Positions 53,816 to 62,457 of a DNA stretch of 64,000 bases are shown here, one piece after another. The stretch spans positions 62,001 to 126,000 of the forward strand of contig NZ_JBFTXJ020000005.1 in NCBI RefSeq assembly GCF_041379945.2. Direction: 5' to 3'. Position 1 is the first letter of the stretch, and every line of letters starts with the position of its first letter. A program made the translations under genes and the position numbers. The notes beneath the pieces were generated by a model. It had not been told where the DNA came from. It did not search any database and worked only from the letters and a program-made list of their open reading frames with translations. This DNA comes from Aneurinibacillus sp. REN35 (GTDB lineage: Bacteria > Bacillota > Bacilli > Aneurinibacillales > Aneurinibacillaceae).

Positions 53816-54445
53816 TTACTCACCTAAACGAATGACGCATGTTCCCCATGTGTCATCACCCCAGCGCAATTCAAGCTTATCGCCGTCGGCTACAGGTCCG
53901 ACACCTGCGGGCGTACCTGTATAAATAACGTCGCCTTCACCCAACCCAAAATTCTCAGCCGTAAACTCGATGATCGTCTGCATGTCAAACAGCATGTCAC
54001 GTATATTGCCGCGTTGCACCTGCTCTCCGTTTTTAAGAAGCGAGAAATCAATTTCTCTGCATGCGGCTACACCCGGAAATGCGTGAAACGCCGTCAAAAC
54101 GGCTGCATTCGGAAAACCTTTGGCTCGAAGCCACGGATGGCTTTTTTTCTTCAATTCACTCTGCACGTCACGCAGCGTAAAATCGATACCAAGTGCCATC
54201 TGATCTACCACATCTTCAACCTTCATGCCAGATTCATACGAGCGGGCAGCATGAAGCACGACCTCTGCTTCATAATGTACCTCCCCTTTACTTCCTGGAA
54301 GTAGGATTGCCTCTCCATTTGCTTCCACCAAGGAATGCGTTGGTTTTGAAAATAGAAACGGAGACGTCGGCACCGCATTTCCTAACTCTTCTGCATGAAG
54401 ACGATAATTTCTTCCCACACAATAAATATTACGTATCTGTTTCAT
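53816..54445 (-). CDS. Fumarylacetoacetate hydrolase (FAH)-family protein
   Basis: A 209-residue FAH-fold enzyme. Metal-binding residues lie in VHYEAEVVLHAARS, LGIDFTLRDVQSELKKK and TGTPAGVGPVADGDKLEL. The family hydrolyses or decarboxylates C-C bonds of acylpyruvates and oxaloacetate. The short, single-domain type resembles FAHD1/YisK. It is the last gene of the operon dppA-acuI-SDR-FAH; its substrate is unknown. Confidence 0.86.
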   Translation of the reverse strand: MKQIRNIYCVGRNYRLHAEELGNAVPTSPFLFSKPTHSLVEANGEAILLPGSKGEVHYEAEVVLHAARSYESGMKVEDVVDQMALGIDFTLRDVQSELKKKSHPWLRAKGFPNAAVLTAFHAFPGVAACREIDFSLLKNGEQVQRGNIRDMLFDMQTIIEFTAENFGLGEGDVIYTGTPAGVGPVADGDKLELRWGDDTWGTCVIRLGE

Positions 54446-54487
54446 TAGAATCCTTCTTTCTTCTATCGTTGTAGTCTTTCTTGTTGT

Positions 54488-55276
54488 TTATACGGAAGTA
54501 ATCATTCCGCCATCAACCACTAGGGTGCTCCCTGTAATGTATGTACTGGCTCCGGATACGAGGAAGGTTACGACTTTAGCGAACTCCTCCGGCTCTCCAT
54601 ATCGCTTCAATGGGATCGTTTGCCTTGATTTCTCCTCCATCTCCTCTTTCGTAATCCCCTGCTTCGCACCGTTCATCTCGTCGAGGTGTGCCACCCGATC
54701 CGTTGCAATACGGCCTGGCGCTACCGTATTTACAAGAATATTATACTGTGCCAATTCCATCGAAAGGGTTTTTGATAGCCCGACTATACCAAGCCGAAAT
54801 GCATTAGACAAAATCAGCCCTGGGATCGGCTGCTTCACAGAGGAAGAAGCGATATTAATAATACGCCCGTCATTTTTTTGCTTCATATCCGGCAGCACTT
54901 CACGGGTCAACCGAATGTAGCTTAACAGATTCAATTCAAATGCCTTCTGCCATTGCTCATCATCAAGCTGCTCAAATCCGCCCCCCGGCGGCCCGCCTGC
55001 ATTATTAATAAGAATATCAATGCTGCCAAACGCATCCCGTGTCGCCTGGACAAGCGCTTTGATTTGATCATAATCCGTAATATCCGTACGGTGATATGCG
55101 ACCTTCCCTGTACCAATCTGCGTGAGCTCCTCTTTTACCTGGCGCAGCTTCTCTTCATCACGGCTTGTAATCATGACATGTGCGCCTTCCCTAACAAGCT
55201 GCTCCGCAATGGCGCGGCCCAACCCCTGGCTGGAGGCAATGACCAATGCTACCTTTCCATTTAGCTTCATTTCCAT
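54488..55276 (-). CDS. Atypical SDR oxidoreductase-like protein
   Basis: A 262-residue short-chain dehydrogenase fold. The NADP loop is ALVIASSQGLGRAIAEQL and the structural motif NNAGGPPGGG is present. The usual catalytic YxxxK is replaced: SSSVKQPIPGLILSNAFRLG has serine and arginine where Tyr and Lys would be. Such members (BKR-like SDR group) may have a changed or no dehydrogenase activity. The ATG at 55276 follows AAGGAG. It lies between AcuI- and FAH-type genes. Confidence 0.85.
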   Translation of the reverse strand: MEMKLNGKVALVIASSQGLGRAIAEQLVREGAHVMITSRDEEKLRQVKEELTQIGTGKVAYHRTDITDYDQIKALVQATRDAFGSIDILINNAGGPPGGGFEQLDDEQWQKAFELNLLSYIRLTREVLPDMKQKNDGRIINIASSSVKQPIPGLILSNAFRLGIVGLSKTLSMELAQYNILVNTVAPGRIATDRVAHLDEMNGAKQGITKEEMEEKSRQTIPLKRYGEPEEFAKVVTFLVSGASTYITGSTLVVDGGMITSV

Positions 55277-55319
55277 ATGCTTATCTCCTTCTCCCACAAT
55301 ACATAGATTGCAGGTCTTT

Positions 55320-56315
55320 TTATAATCTCACAATCGCGCGGCCACGCATTTGACCTTTTAGAATGTGCTGCAGGGTCCCGGATAGTTCATCAAGCGTGAT
55401 TTCATGTGCAATCGTCTCTTCCAACCGCGCAGGCTTTAAGTCCTCCGCCATGCGCTTCCATAGCGGCAGCCTGACATTCATTGGGCAATAGACGGAATCA
55501 ATCCCAAGCAGATTTACACCGCGTAGAATGAAGGGAAAGACATTCGTATCAACACCGGTACCGCCGGTAAGACCGCTCACCGCTACAGCTCCCCCGTACT
55601 GTGTCGCACTGAGAATATGCGCGAGTGTCCTGCCTCCTACCGGATCTATCGCAGCGGCCCAGCGGGGCTTGCCAAGCGGTCTTATCTTCTCCGGTGATAC
55701 CTCTTCTCGTGATATGACTTCAGCAGCACCAAGTTCTTTTAAAAAACCATGCTCAGACTCCTTGCCTGTGCTCGCAACGACACGATATCCCTTTTTAGCA
55801 AGCATAGCAGTCGCCAGGCTGCCGACACCACCGGTTGCTCCTGTAACAAGTACATCTCCTTTATCCGGTGTAATGCCGCTCTCTTCTAAACGCTGTATCG
55901 AGAGTGCGGCTGTAAAGCCCGCCGTACCGTATGCCATCGCTTCCTTCAGCGTCAGCCCTTTCGGCAGCGGCACCACCCATTTCGCCGGTACACGCACATA
56001 TTCACTGAAGCCGCCATAATGAGAGACACCCAATTCAAATCCGGTAACAACTACCTGATCTCCTTCTTTGAAGCGCTGATCCGACGACTGGACAACTGTC
56101 CCGGATACATCAATTCCCGGTACAAAAGGATAGCTTTGTACAATATTCCCATTCGAAATACTCGCCAGCCCATCCTTATAGTTCACGCTGGAATAAGCGG
56201 CACGAATCGTTATGTCGCCTGCTGGAAGCTGATGTAACGATAACTCTTGAATACCTAAGGAGACATCACCGGATTCCGTTTTATCAACCACTGCTGCACG
56301 AAACTTCTCTTGCAT
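55320..56315 (-). CDS. acuI: AcuI/YhdH-type NADPH quinone or acrylyl-CoA reductase
   Basis: A 331-residue zinc-lacking MDR reductase (YhdH/YhfP branch). AAYSSVNYKDGLA near residue 38, GIDVSGTVV, GVSHYGGFSEYVRVP and VTGATGGVGSLATAMLAKKGY are the family segments. AcuI reduces toxic acrylyl-CoA to propionyl-CoA; YhfP-type enzymes reduce quinones. The branch assignment is tentative. AAAGGAG precedes the ATG. It follows dppA by 37 bases. Confidence 0.82.
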   Translation of the reverse strand: MQEKFRAAVVDKTESGDVSLGIQELSLHQLPAGDITIRAAYSSVNYKDGLASISNGNIVQSYPFVPGIDVSGTVVQSSDQRFKEGDQVVVTGFELGVSHYGGFSEYVRVPAKWVVPLPKGLTLKEAMAYGTAGFTAALSIQRLEESGITPDKGDVLVTGATGGVGSLATAMLAKKGYRVVASTGKESEHGFLKELGAAEVISREEVSPEKIRPLGKPRWAAAIDPVGGRTLAHILSATQYGGAVAVSGLTGGTGVDTNVFPFILRGVNLLGIDSVYCPMNVRLPLWKRMAEDLKPARLEETIAHEITLDELSGTLQHILKGQMRGRAIVRL

Positions 56316-56352
56316 CCATCTCGCTCCTTTCTCTGAATATAAAGAATGGAAA

Positions 56353-57177
56353 TTAGCAGAACGTCGTCTTCATCGCAAGTTCAGTCATTACAATCATAGC
56401 CTTATATGCTTCTAGAATATCTTTGGCCTGATATCGTACAATCGGATTTTCAGCTTCGATTTCCGTCCCTGGCATAAGAGCGGCCCACTCCGCCTGACCG
56501 TAGTTGGCAAACTCAATGGTCAATACCGGATTTTCCGGTGGTGTAAGCGGTTTGACCCGATTGCGATTCTCAATGGCCTGCTTCGTCTTCTCACGCAGCA
56601 GCCATCCGGCTTTCTCCGGTGTTAGGCAGAGTGCGGAGGTGCGGGAGATCTGTCGCTTAACAATCGCAGTTGTAACACCCGGTATAAGCGCCTCCGCCTC
56701 AGCTGCCGCTTCGTCATCTCCTGCCACCAATAAGAGCGGCACACCATAATAACCCGCCACATATGCATTCAAGCCAAGCTCTCCTACTGCTTGGTCGTTA
56801 ATATACATATTTCTTGCGCCAAAAATCATCGTATGACTGAGCACACCCGGTCGACCGGCACGGGAATGATAGCCAAGAAACATCGCTCCTGCATATGTAT
56901 CATCAAGCCCTTGTACCATAGAGAATGGCTTGACATCTCCAGAAATCAATTGTGCTTCCGGGTGAAGACGCTCAATTAATAAGTTGTTCATTTTGGAGTG
57001 GCTATCATTCACAATAATCTCTTTGAACCCTTGCTGGAAAGCCGCTTCGATAACATGATTCGCTTCATCCGTCATCAGCTTCTGTCCACGTGTATAATTA
57101 CGCTCCCTTGCATCGACGAAAGTCTGGTCTACCAGTCCTGTGATGCCCTCCATATCTACAGAAAGATATAATTTCAT
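56353..57177 (-). CDS. dppA: M55 D-aminopeptidase DppA
   Basis: A 274-residue zinc-dependent peptidase acting on D-alanyl peptides. Metal ligands are in SVDMEGITG (residues 6-14), NDSHSKMNN and FLGYHSRAG, with GELGLNAYVAGYYGVPLLLVAGDD following. It is cytoplasmic and helps in reuse of cell wall peptides. In B. subtilis it leads the dipeptide transport operon, but here it is followed by acuI, SDR and FAH genes instead of dppBCDE. Confidence 0.9.
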   Translation of the reverse strand: MKLYLSVDMEGITGLVDQTFVDARERNYTRGQKLMTDEANHVIEAAFQQGFKEIIVNDSHSKMNNLLIERLHPEAQLISGDVKPFSMVQGLDDTYAGAMFLGYHSRAGRPGVLSHTMIFGARNMYINDQAVGELGLNAYVAGYYGVPLLLVAGDDEAAAEAEALIPGVTTAIVKRQISRTSALCLTPEKAGWLLREKTKQAIENRNRVKPLTPPENPVLTIEFANYGQAEWAALMPGTEIEAENPIVRYQAKDILEAYKAMIVMTELAMKTTFC

Positions 57178-57295
57178 CTTTTCACTTCCTTTTGTTTTCC
57201 TTCGTATAAATATTCGATATTCTCTTTCGTTTTTCCTCTAGTGAAAAGCTTGGCGATGTTCTAGACCGAATAAACGCAAGAAAATCCACAGACAA

Positions 57296-57324
57296 AAAAG
57301 GAGCGAATGCTTACCGCTCCTTTT
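57296..57324. terminator. Intrinsic terminator of the met operon
   Basis: AAAAGGAGCG (57296-57305) pairs with CGCTCCTTTT (57315-57324), just after the acyl-CoA ligase gene. Confidence 0.85.
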
Positions 57325-57334
57325 CTTTATTCGC

Positions 57335-58903
57335 TTATACCTCGACCGTTTGCTCTTCAAGAATAAACTTCTGGATTTTACCGCTGGCCGTTTTCGGCAA
57401 TTCATCCACAAAGCAGTATGCGCGCGGACGCTTATATTTAGCAAGACGGTCACCTGTAAGAAGAAACTCATCAAGATCCTGTTCACTAATCAGACTGCCT
57501 TTGCTGCGAACCACATAAGCAAGAACGATCTGCCCCCATTTCGGATCGGGTTTTCCAACCACGGCAGCTTCCCGTACTTCAGGATGCTCAATCAGTTGAT
57601 CCTCCACTTCACGCGGATAAATATTCTCTGCACCAGATATGATCATATGATCAATCCGATCACGAATCCACACATAGCCGTCTTCATCGTATTCACCCAT
57701 GTCACCTGTATGATACCAACCATATGCCAATGCTTTTTCCGTTGCTTCCGGACGATTGTAGTAACCGCCCATCATGCACGGACCTTGTACAAGAATTTCT
57801 CCGATTTCACCCGGTGGACAGATATCATCCGGATGCGTAGGGGCGCCGTCAGGTTGAACGCGGCAGATTCGCAGTTGATGAGTAAGGCTGGGCTTGCCAG
57901 CCGAACCGGCCCTCTCTAGCTGCTCATCCGCATACAACACCGACATGCATGGCCCCATCTCTGTCGTGCCATAGATCTGGATCAAATCTGCGCCGATCTT
58001 CTCTTCAAATTCACGAATCAGCACCGGCGCCATCGACGCGCCGCCATATTCTAGCAGACGGAGTGAAGATAGATCATACGAATCGAAATTATCAGCATGA
58101 AGCATCATATTTACCATCGTTGGAGCCGCGAACATATGCGTGACCCTCTCCTCCTGAATCGTATGAAGCACTTGCGCTGCATCAAATTGATGCAGGAGCA
58201 CTTGAGTCGCGCCTACCTGGACGCGCGGCAAAAACGATGTATGCAGCTCAGCCGTATGATTTAGCGGTGCCGCAGCCAGCCCCACATCCTCTTTTGTTAG
58301 TCCCATACACTGCATCATCATAAAATTATGATGCAGCTTGCTTCGATGTGTATGCAATACTCCCTTGGGACGTCCGGTCGTACCGCTCGTATACATCATA
58401 ATGCAGTAGTCATCTTCTGACACAGCCACCCCAGGATGAGTAGATGCCTCAGTATCAAGCAGAGAGTAGAAGTCAAGCGACTCTTCCGGCACCGCTTCGT
58501 CTACATAGATATAATGCTTCACCGGATTTCCCAGTTCTCGTGCCTTCTCAACCACATCGGCCCCCTGCTTTTCGTATAACAGCACTTTCGCCCGGCTATC
58601 GGTAAGAATATATTGCAGCTCGTGGGCAGCTAACCGATAGTTCACCGGATTAAAAATCGCCCCAATCTTCGCCGTAGCGAACAAAGAAATGACAAATTCA
58701 CTCGTATTATATAGAAAGGAAGAAACAACATCACCTTTTTGCACCCCCAGACGCAGCAGCGCCTGGGCAAATTGGTTTACCTTTTGGTTCAGTTCCGTAT
58801 AGCTATAATGATGTCGTTTGTTTTCATATTCATAGACTAAGGCTTTTTTATGCGGAAAATTTCTGGCTGACCATTCTAGCGTATCTCCAATCGTTGTGCT
58901 CAT
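57335..58903 (-). CDS. AMP-forming acyl-CoA ligase, last gene of the SAM-riboswitch operon
   Basis: A 522-residue ANL-superfamily enzyme. The AMP-binding loop is MMYTSGTTGRPKGVLHTH, then YGTTEMGP, WYHTGDMGEYDEDGYV, and the C-terminal lysine PKTASGKIQKF. It is fadD- or acyl-CoA synthetase-like. There is no terminator between metQ and this gene (27 bases), so it is probably under the same SAM-I riboswitch. That raises the possibility that its acid comes from methionine, for example 3-methylthiopropionate, as with DmdB. This is inference; fatty acids remain the default. Confidence 0.88.
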   Translation of the reverse strand: MSTTIGDTLEWSARNFPHKKALVYEYENKRHHYSYTELNQKVNQFAQALLRLGVQKGDVVSSFLYNTSEFVISLFATAKIGAIFNPVNYRLAAHELQYILTDSRAKVLLYEKQGADVVEKARELGNPVKHYIYVDEAVPEESLDFYSLLDTEASTHPGVAVSEDDYCIMMYTSGTTGRPKGVLHTHRSKLHHNFMMMQCMGLTKEDVGLAAAPLNHTAELHTSFLPRVQVGATQVLLHQFDAAQVLHTIQEERVTHMFAAPTMVNMMLHADNFDSYDLSSLRLLEYGGASMAPVLIREFEEKIGADLIQIYGTTEMGPCMSVLYADEQLERAGSAGKPSLTHQLRICRVQPDGAPTHPDDICPPGEIGEILVQGPCMMGGYYNRPEATEKALAYGWYHTGDMGEYDEDGYVWIRDRIDHMIISGAENIYPREVEDQLIEHPEVREAAVVGKPDPKWGQIVLAYVVRSKGSLISEQDLDEFLLTGDRLAKYKRPRAYCFVDELPKTASGKIQKFILEEQTVEV

Positions 58904-58930
58904 CTGCTTCTTCTCCTTTCCTTTGTCCAG

Positions 58931-59773
58931 TTATTTTATATAATCCGGTTTTACAAAACCTTGGAACTGTTTATCAATCACATCTTTAAATTCAGCAGAT
59001 TTATACGCCTCAACTAAATCTTTTGTAAATGAAGCATCTTTATCGGCTGTTTTAATTGCGACTAGATTCATATATTGATCAGGAATATCCTCAAGTGTAA
59101 GTGCTTCTGTTAGTTTCAAACCAGAAGCGATGGCAAAGTTTCCATTAACAAAAGCATAGTCTGCATCTGCAAGAGAGCGCGGTAACTGTGCAGCTTCTAG
59201 CGGAAGCAATTTGATATTTTTCTTGTTCTCTGCTACATCCTTTTCTGATACGCGCAGCAGATCCACATTATCTTTCAATGTAATCCAGCCAAATTTCTGC
59301 ATCATGACCAATGCGCGCGCTTGATTCGTCGGATCATTTGGCAGTGATACGGTTGCACCTGATTGTATTTCTTCTAATGACTTATGTTTGTTGGAATAAA
59401 TACCGATCGGCGCTGTCGGCACCTGAATCACATCTTCGATTGGCAGGTTATGCTCTTTGGCAAAGTTTTTCAAGTACACAACATGCTGAAATACGTTAGC
59501 ATCCAGCGAACCTTCCGCAAGCGCTTGATTTGGCTGTACATAATCATTAAACTCAACAATCTTAACGGTATAGCCTTTTTTCTCTAGAATAGGTTGAATC
59601 CCTTGTTTAACTTGATCGCTGTATGGGCCAGCCGTCGCTCCGATGATAATTTCTTTCTTCCCTTCCTGCGCTTTGCCCCCTGTCGTCTGTTCATCATTTT
59701 TTCCACCGCATGCAGCTAAAAAGGCAGTTAATAATATAATTAATCCAATGAGAATAAACGGTTTTGTTTTCAT
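58931..59773 (-). CDS. metQ: Methionine ABC transporter binding lipoprotein MetQ
   Basis: A 280-residue lipoprotein of the NlpA/MetQ family, with lipobox LAAC near residue 22. Conserved parts are IIIGATAGPYSDQVKQGIQPI and PNDPTNQARALVMMQKFGWI. It binds D- and L-methionine outside the cell for the MetNI pump. The ATG at 59773 has GGGGGG upstream. Confidence 0.94.
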   Translation of the reverse strand: MKTKPFILIGLIILLTAFLAACGGKNDEQTTGGKAQEGKKEIIIGATAGPYSDQVKQGIQPILEKKGYTVKIVEFNDYVQPNQALAEGSLDANVFQHVVYLKNFAKEHNLPIEDVIQVPTAPIGIYSNKHKSLEEIQSGATVSLPNDPTNQARALVMMQKFGWITLKDNVDLLRVSEKDVAENKKNIKLLPLEAAQLPRSLADADYAFVNGNFAIASGLKLTEALTLEDIPDQYMNLVAIKTADKDASFTKDLVEAYKSAEFKDVIDKQFQGFVKPDYIK

Positions 59774-59797
59774 GTATGTTCCCCCCAATTAATTTGA

Positions 59798-60460
59798 TTA
59801 GCGTTTATCCAAGTAATGTGCAAGGCGATTGCCTGTAAACTGAATCAGTTGTACGATAGTAACTAGCAAAAGCACGGTTACGACCATGACATCTGTCTGG
59901 AATCGATAATAGCCGAAACGAATAGCCAAATCCCCAATACCTCCTCCGCCAACAACACCAGCCATCGCGGAGTATGAGAGAAAGCTAACCACAAGTACCG
60001 TCAATCCAAGCATCAGACCAGAGCGCGCTTCTACAATCAGTACTTTCCAGATAATTTGATACGTGGAAGCACCCATAGCTACCGCCGCTTCGATTACGCC
60101 TTTGGAGACTTCGCGCAACGACTGTTCCACCAACCTAGCAAAGTATGGAATCGCCGCGATGGAGAGCGGAACAGCGGCTGCCACCGGTCCGATGGTTGTG
60201 CCGATTAATGTCCGTGTTAGCGGAATTAATGCGACCAAAAGAATTAAAAACGGAAAGGAACGGACCACATTGACGACAGAGCTAAGAACTCGAAAAATGA
60301 TCGGTCTCTCAAGCAGTTGATTCTTCCCGGTTAGAAAAAGGAGAATACCAAGCGGTGTACCGACGATAAGCGCGGCACCAATCGCAATCCCGACCATCAC
60401 GAACGTCTGAACGATAGAGATTCCAATCTCTGGCAGCAGCAAAATGACATTATCAAACAT
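59798..60460 (-). CDS. metI: Methionine ABC transporter permease MetI
   Basis: A 220-residue, five-helix permease. The ATPase-contact loop [20 protein letters not shown] and [17 protein letters not shown] are the MetI signature. The ATG at 60460 has AGAGGG upstream and overlaps the metN end by eight bases. A longer frame to 60535 lies inside metN. Confidence 0.94.
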   Translation of the reverse strand: MFDNVILLLPEIGISIVQTFVMVGIAIGAALIVGTPLGILLFLTGKNQLLERPIIFRVLSSVVNVVRSFPFLILLVALIPLTRTLIGTTIGPVAAAVPLSIAAIPYFARLVEQSLREVSKGVIEAAVAMGASTYQIIWKVLIVEARSGLMLGLTVLVVSFLSYSAMAGVVGGGGIGDLAIRFGYYRFQTDVMVVTVLLLVTIVQLIQFTGNRLAHYLDKR

Positions 60461-61217
60461 GTGCAATCCCTCTTTTCTCGCTGAAATCTTCCTGAAATAA
60501 CAGCTTAGCAATCTCTGTCTTCGGCTTAATCTCATTTTCAGAGAGAGACAGCTTCTCTACTACGTGTCCGTTCTCCATGACCGCCACTTTGTTGCAAATC
60601 TCTTTGACAACATTCATCTCATGCGTAACAAGAAGGATCGTAACACCTAACTGCTGATTGATCTCTTTTAAAAACGCGAGAATCGTTCGTGTCGTCTGTG
60701 GGTCGAGCGCTGAGGTAGGTTCATCGCACAGCAGTACTTTGGGTCGGCTGGCAAGCGCTCTAGCGATAGCAACCCTCTGTTTTTGTCCGCCGCTTAACTT
60801 CGATGGGTAACTTTCTGCTTTCTCTGTTAATCCAACAATCTCAAGGCATTCTTCTACCCTTTTTGTTTTTTCGTCTTTTGAAATCCCAGCTACTTCAAGA
60901 GGAAAAGCTACGTTTTCTTCAACCGTTCGATTATTCAATAAATTAAAATGTTGAAAAATCATACCAATCGACTGACGCGCTTTACGCAGTTCTTTTTTCG
61001 ATAAGTTCGTAAGCTCCTGGCCGTCTACATACACAATCCCCTCATCCGGGTTCTCAAGCAGATTAACGAGCCTGAGCAGCGTTGATTTTCCGGCCCCGCT
61101 AAATCCGATGATGCCATATACGTCACCCTCTTCCACATGAAGCGAGGTTGGTGCTACTGCCTGAAAAATGCCAGTAGCAGTTTTATAATTCTTAGCAACA
61201 TTCTGCAATTTTATCAT
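60453..61217 (-). CDS. metN: Methionine ABC transporter ATPase MetN, short form
   Basis: A 254-residue ATPase. Walker [13 protein letters not shown], signature [19 protein letters not shown] and Walker [13 protein letters not shown] are intact. Typical MetN is about 340 residues and has a C-terminal NIL domain that senses methionine and stops transport. It is missing here, since the protein ends soon after the NBD. The gene starts about 100 bases downstream of the SAM-I riboswitch aptamer. Confidence 0.92.
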   Translation of the reverse strand: MIKLQNVAKNYKTATGIFQAVAPTSLHVEEGDVYGIIGFSGAGKSTLLRLVNLLENPDEGIVYVDGQELTNLSKKELRKARQSIGMIFQHFNLLNNRTVEENVAFPLEVAGISKDEKTKRVEECLEIVGLTEKAESYPSKLSGGQKQRVAIARALASRPKVLLCDEPTSALDPQTTRTILAFLKEINQQLGVTILLVTHEMNVVKEICNKVAVMENGHVVEKLSLSENEIKPKTEIAKLLFQEDFSEKRGIAHV

Positions 61218-61253
61218 ATTCTCCGCTCCTTCTTTCTTTTGTATCCTTTATGA

Positions 61254-61288
61254 AAACAAAAACGACCTCTTGCTTAGGCAAGAGGTCG
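61254..61288 (-). terminator. Riboswitch terminator
   Basis: CGACCTCTTGC (61263-61273) pairs with GCAAGAGGTCG (61278-61288); T-run follows on the leftward strand. Its 5' arm is complementary to AAGAGGTC at the end of the aptamer, which gives the antiterminator. Confidence 0.88.
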
Positions 61289-61315
61289 ACGAATACTAAT
61301 AAGAGAATCCGTCGG

Positions 61316-61434
61316 ACCTCTTATCTGTCAGCGTCATTGCGCTGCTGGAATTGGCACCGTTCGAATTCACACGTCGAATTCAATGGTTGCCGAGGTTTCA
61401 TAGGGCCAGCCCCTCCACCTCTCTGGATAAGAGT
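61316..61434 (-). promoter_or_regulatory. SAM-I (S-box) riboswitch for metNIQ
   Basis: On the leftward strand it reads ACTCTTATCCAGAGAGGTGG, then GGGGCTGGCCCTATGAAACC, CTCGGCAACC, GGTGCCAATTCCAGCA and ends GACAGATAAGAGGT. These are the conserved S-box core elements, in order. P1 arms ACTCTTATC and GATAAGAGGT are both present. When SAM is bound, the terminator at 61254 forms and the metN operon is shut off. Confidence 0.95.
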
Positions 61435-61458
61435 CCGTATTGCTTTCGTATTGGTTTG

Positions 61459-61495
61459 TTGACTTTATTGTAACAGGTTATTCCCTAAAGTCAAC
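61459..61495 (-). promoter_or_regulatory. met promoter within a 10-bp inverted repeat
   Basis: Leftward TTGACT (61494-61489) and TACAAT (61472-61467) have a 16-base spacer. GTTGACTTTA (61459-61468) and TAAAGTCAAC (61486-61495) form a perfect dyad that covers both elements and could also be a regulator-binding site. Confidence 0.7.
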
Positions 61496-61605
61496 TAGGA
61501 ATTATGGTTTTTATACAATTATTCATGTTATCTGACACTTTATTTGTTTTCTTTCCACTCCGTAAGGTATACAATATACAAAAAGGTGATAAGGAGGTAC
61601 AATAC

Positions 61606-62322
61606 ATGGACACAGCTTCTTGCACATGGGCCATTGTCGGTATTGGTAGGCTTGGCCAAGCTCTGTTAACCCGCTTTCAGGAAACGAACTTTTCACTTGG
61701 TATTTATCACCCCGATATACAAAAAAGTGAAGCATGCGCACAGGCTTATTCTCATCATAACATTCTTTCTAAAGGACAGCTTGTCCGTACGGATATCATT
61801 ATTCTGGCCCTTCCTGCCCAACAGATCGAGCCGTTCATCGATGAACTCCTGCCTCATCTTACGGAGACGCCTTCTCCTCTATTTATTAATATGGCTACTA
61901 CCGCTTCAACCGCTCACTTAAGGCAGCATTATCCCAGCCTTGCATGGGCAAGTATGAAGTTTATGGGGCAGGCCGATGTCCTGCGCGAAAATGGGAATGG
62001 GCTCTTTGTTACCGAAGAAATCACACCCTCAGATGATATACGCAACATTACGGTTCTTCATACCTTCTCATTGATTGGCCATGTCACATCAGATCAGGAA
62101 AGCACCGTCGAAGAAGTAAACCGTATGGCCACATATTACGCGATTAAAGCAGCCAAAGAATTAGAGATTGCTATGCGGGAACGCGGATTTGCTGAACTGT
62201 ATCAAAAGCGCGCTCTTACCTCGCTTATTCCCGGCGTCATTCGCTCGTATGCGGAAAACACGCTTGGCCATTTCGGAAAAAGCGTTGCACGTCAATTCGA
62301 TAATTCCCAATCAAAAAACTAA
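61606..62322 (+). CDS. NAD(P)-binding F420-/ProC-like oxidoreductase
   Basis: A 238-residue protein. AIVGIGRLGQALLTRFQ is a GxGxxG Rossmann loop. IIILALPAQQIEPFIDELLPHL resembles the second half of this fold in pyrroline-5-carboxylate reductase and F420-dependent NADP oxidoreductase, with a helical C-terminal dimer domain. The substrate is unknown. The ATG at 61606, with AAGGAGGT seven bases before, is chosen over 61504, which has no site. Confidence 0.72.
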   Translation: MDTASCTWAIVGIGRLGQALLTRFQETNFSLGIYHPDIQKSEACAQAYSHHNILSKGQLVRTDIIILALPAQQIEPFIDELLPHLTETPSPLFINMATTASTAHLRQHYPSLAWASMKFMGQADVLRENGNGLFVTEEITPSDDIRNITVLHTFSLIGHVTSDQESTVEEVNRMATYYAIKAAKELEIAMRERGFAELYQKRALTSLIPGVIRSYAENTLGHFGKSVARQFDNSQSKN

Positions 62323-62437
62323 GAAACGGCTGCCGCATTTCTGCTTAAAAGAAGGTGTATGTTAAAATAAAACCTATATGCACCGTGTCTCTATTACACG
62401 AGATTTCAAGCAGAAAGGGGAAAAGCGGCAGTTTCTT
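62321..62437 (+). repeat. Long interrupted inverted repeat before the MoxR gene
   Basis: Left arm AAGAAAC, CTGCCGC, TTTCTGCTT (62321-62346) is complementary to AAGCAGAAA (62408-62416), GCGGCAG (62425-62431) and GTTTCTT (62431-62437). The loop is about 60 bases. Its left arm starts at the stop of the preceding gene. It may be a terminator or a structured leader; GGGGAAAA lies in a bulge. Confidence 0.55.
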
Positions 62438-62457
62438 GCAGGCGTGCCGCGCAGCAT

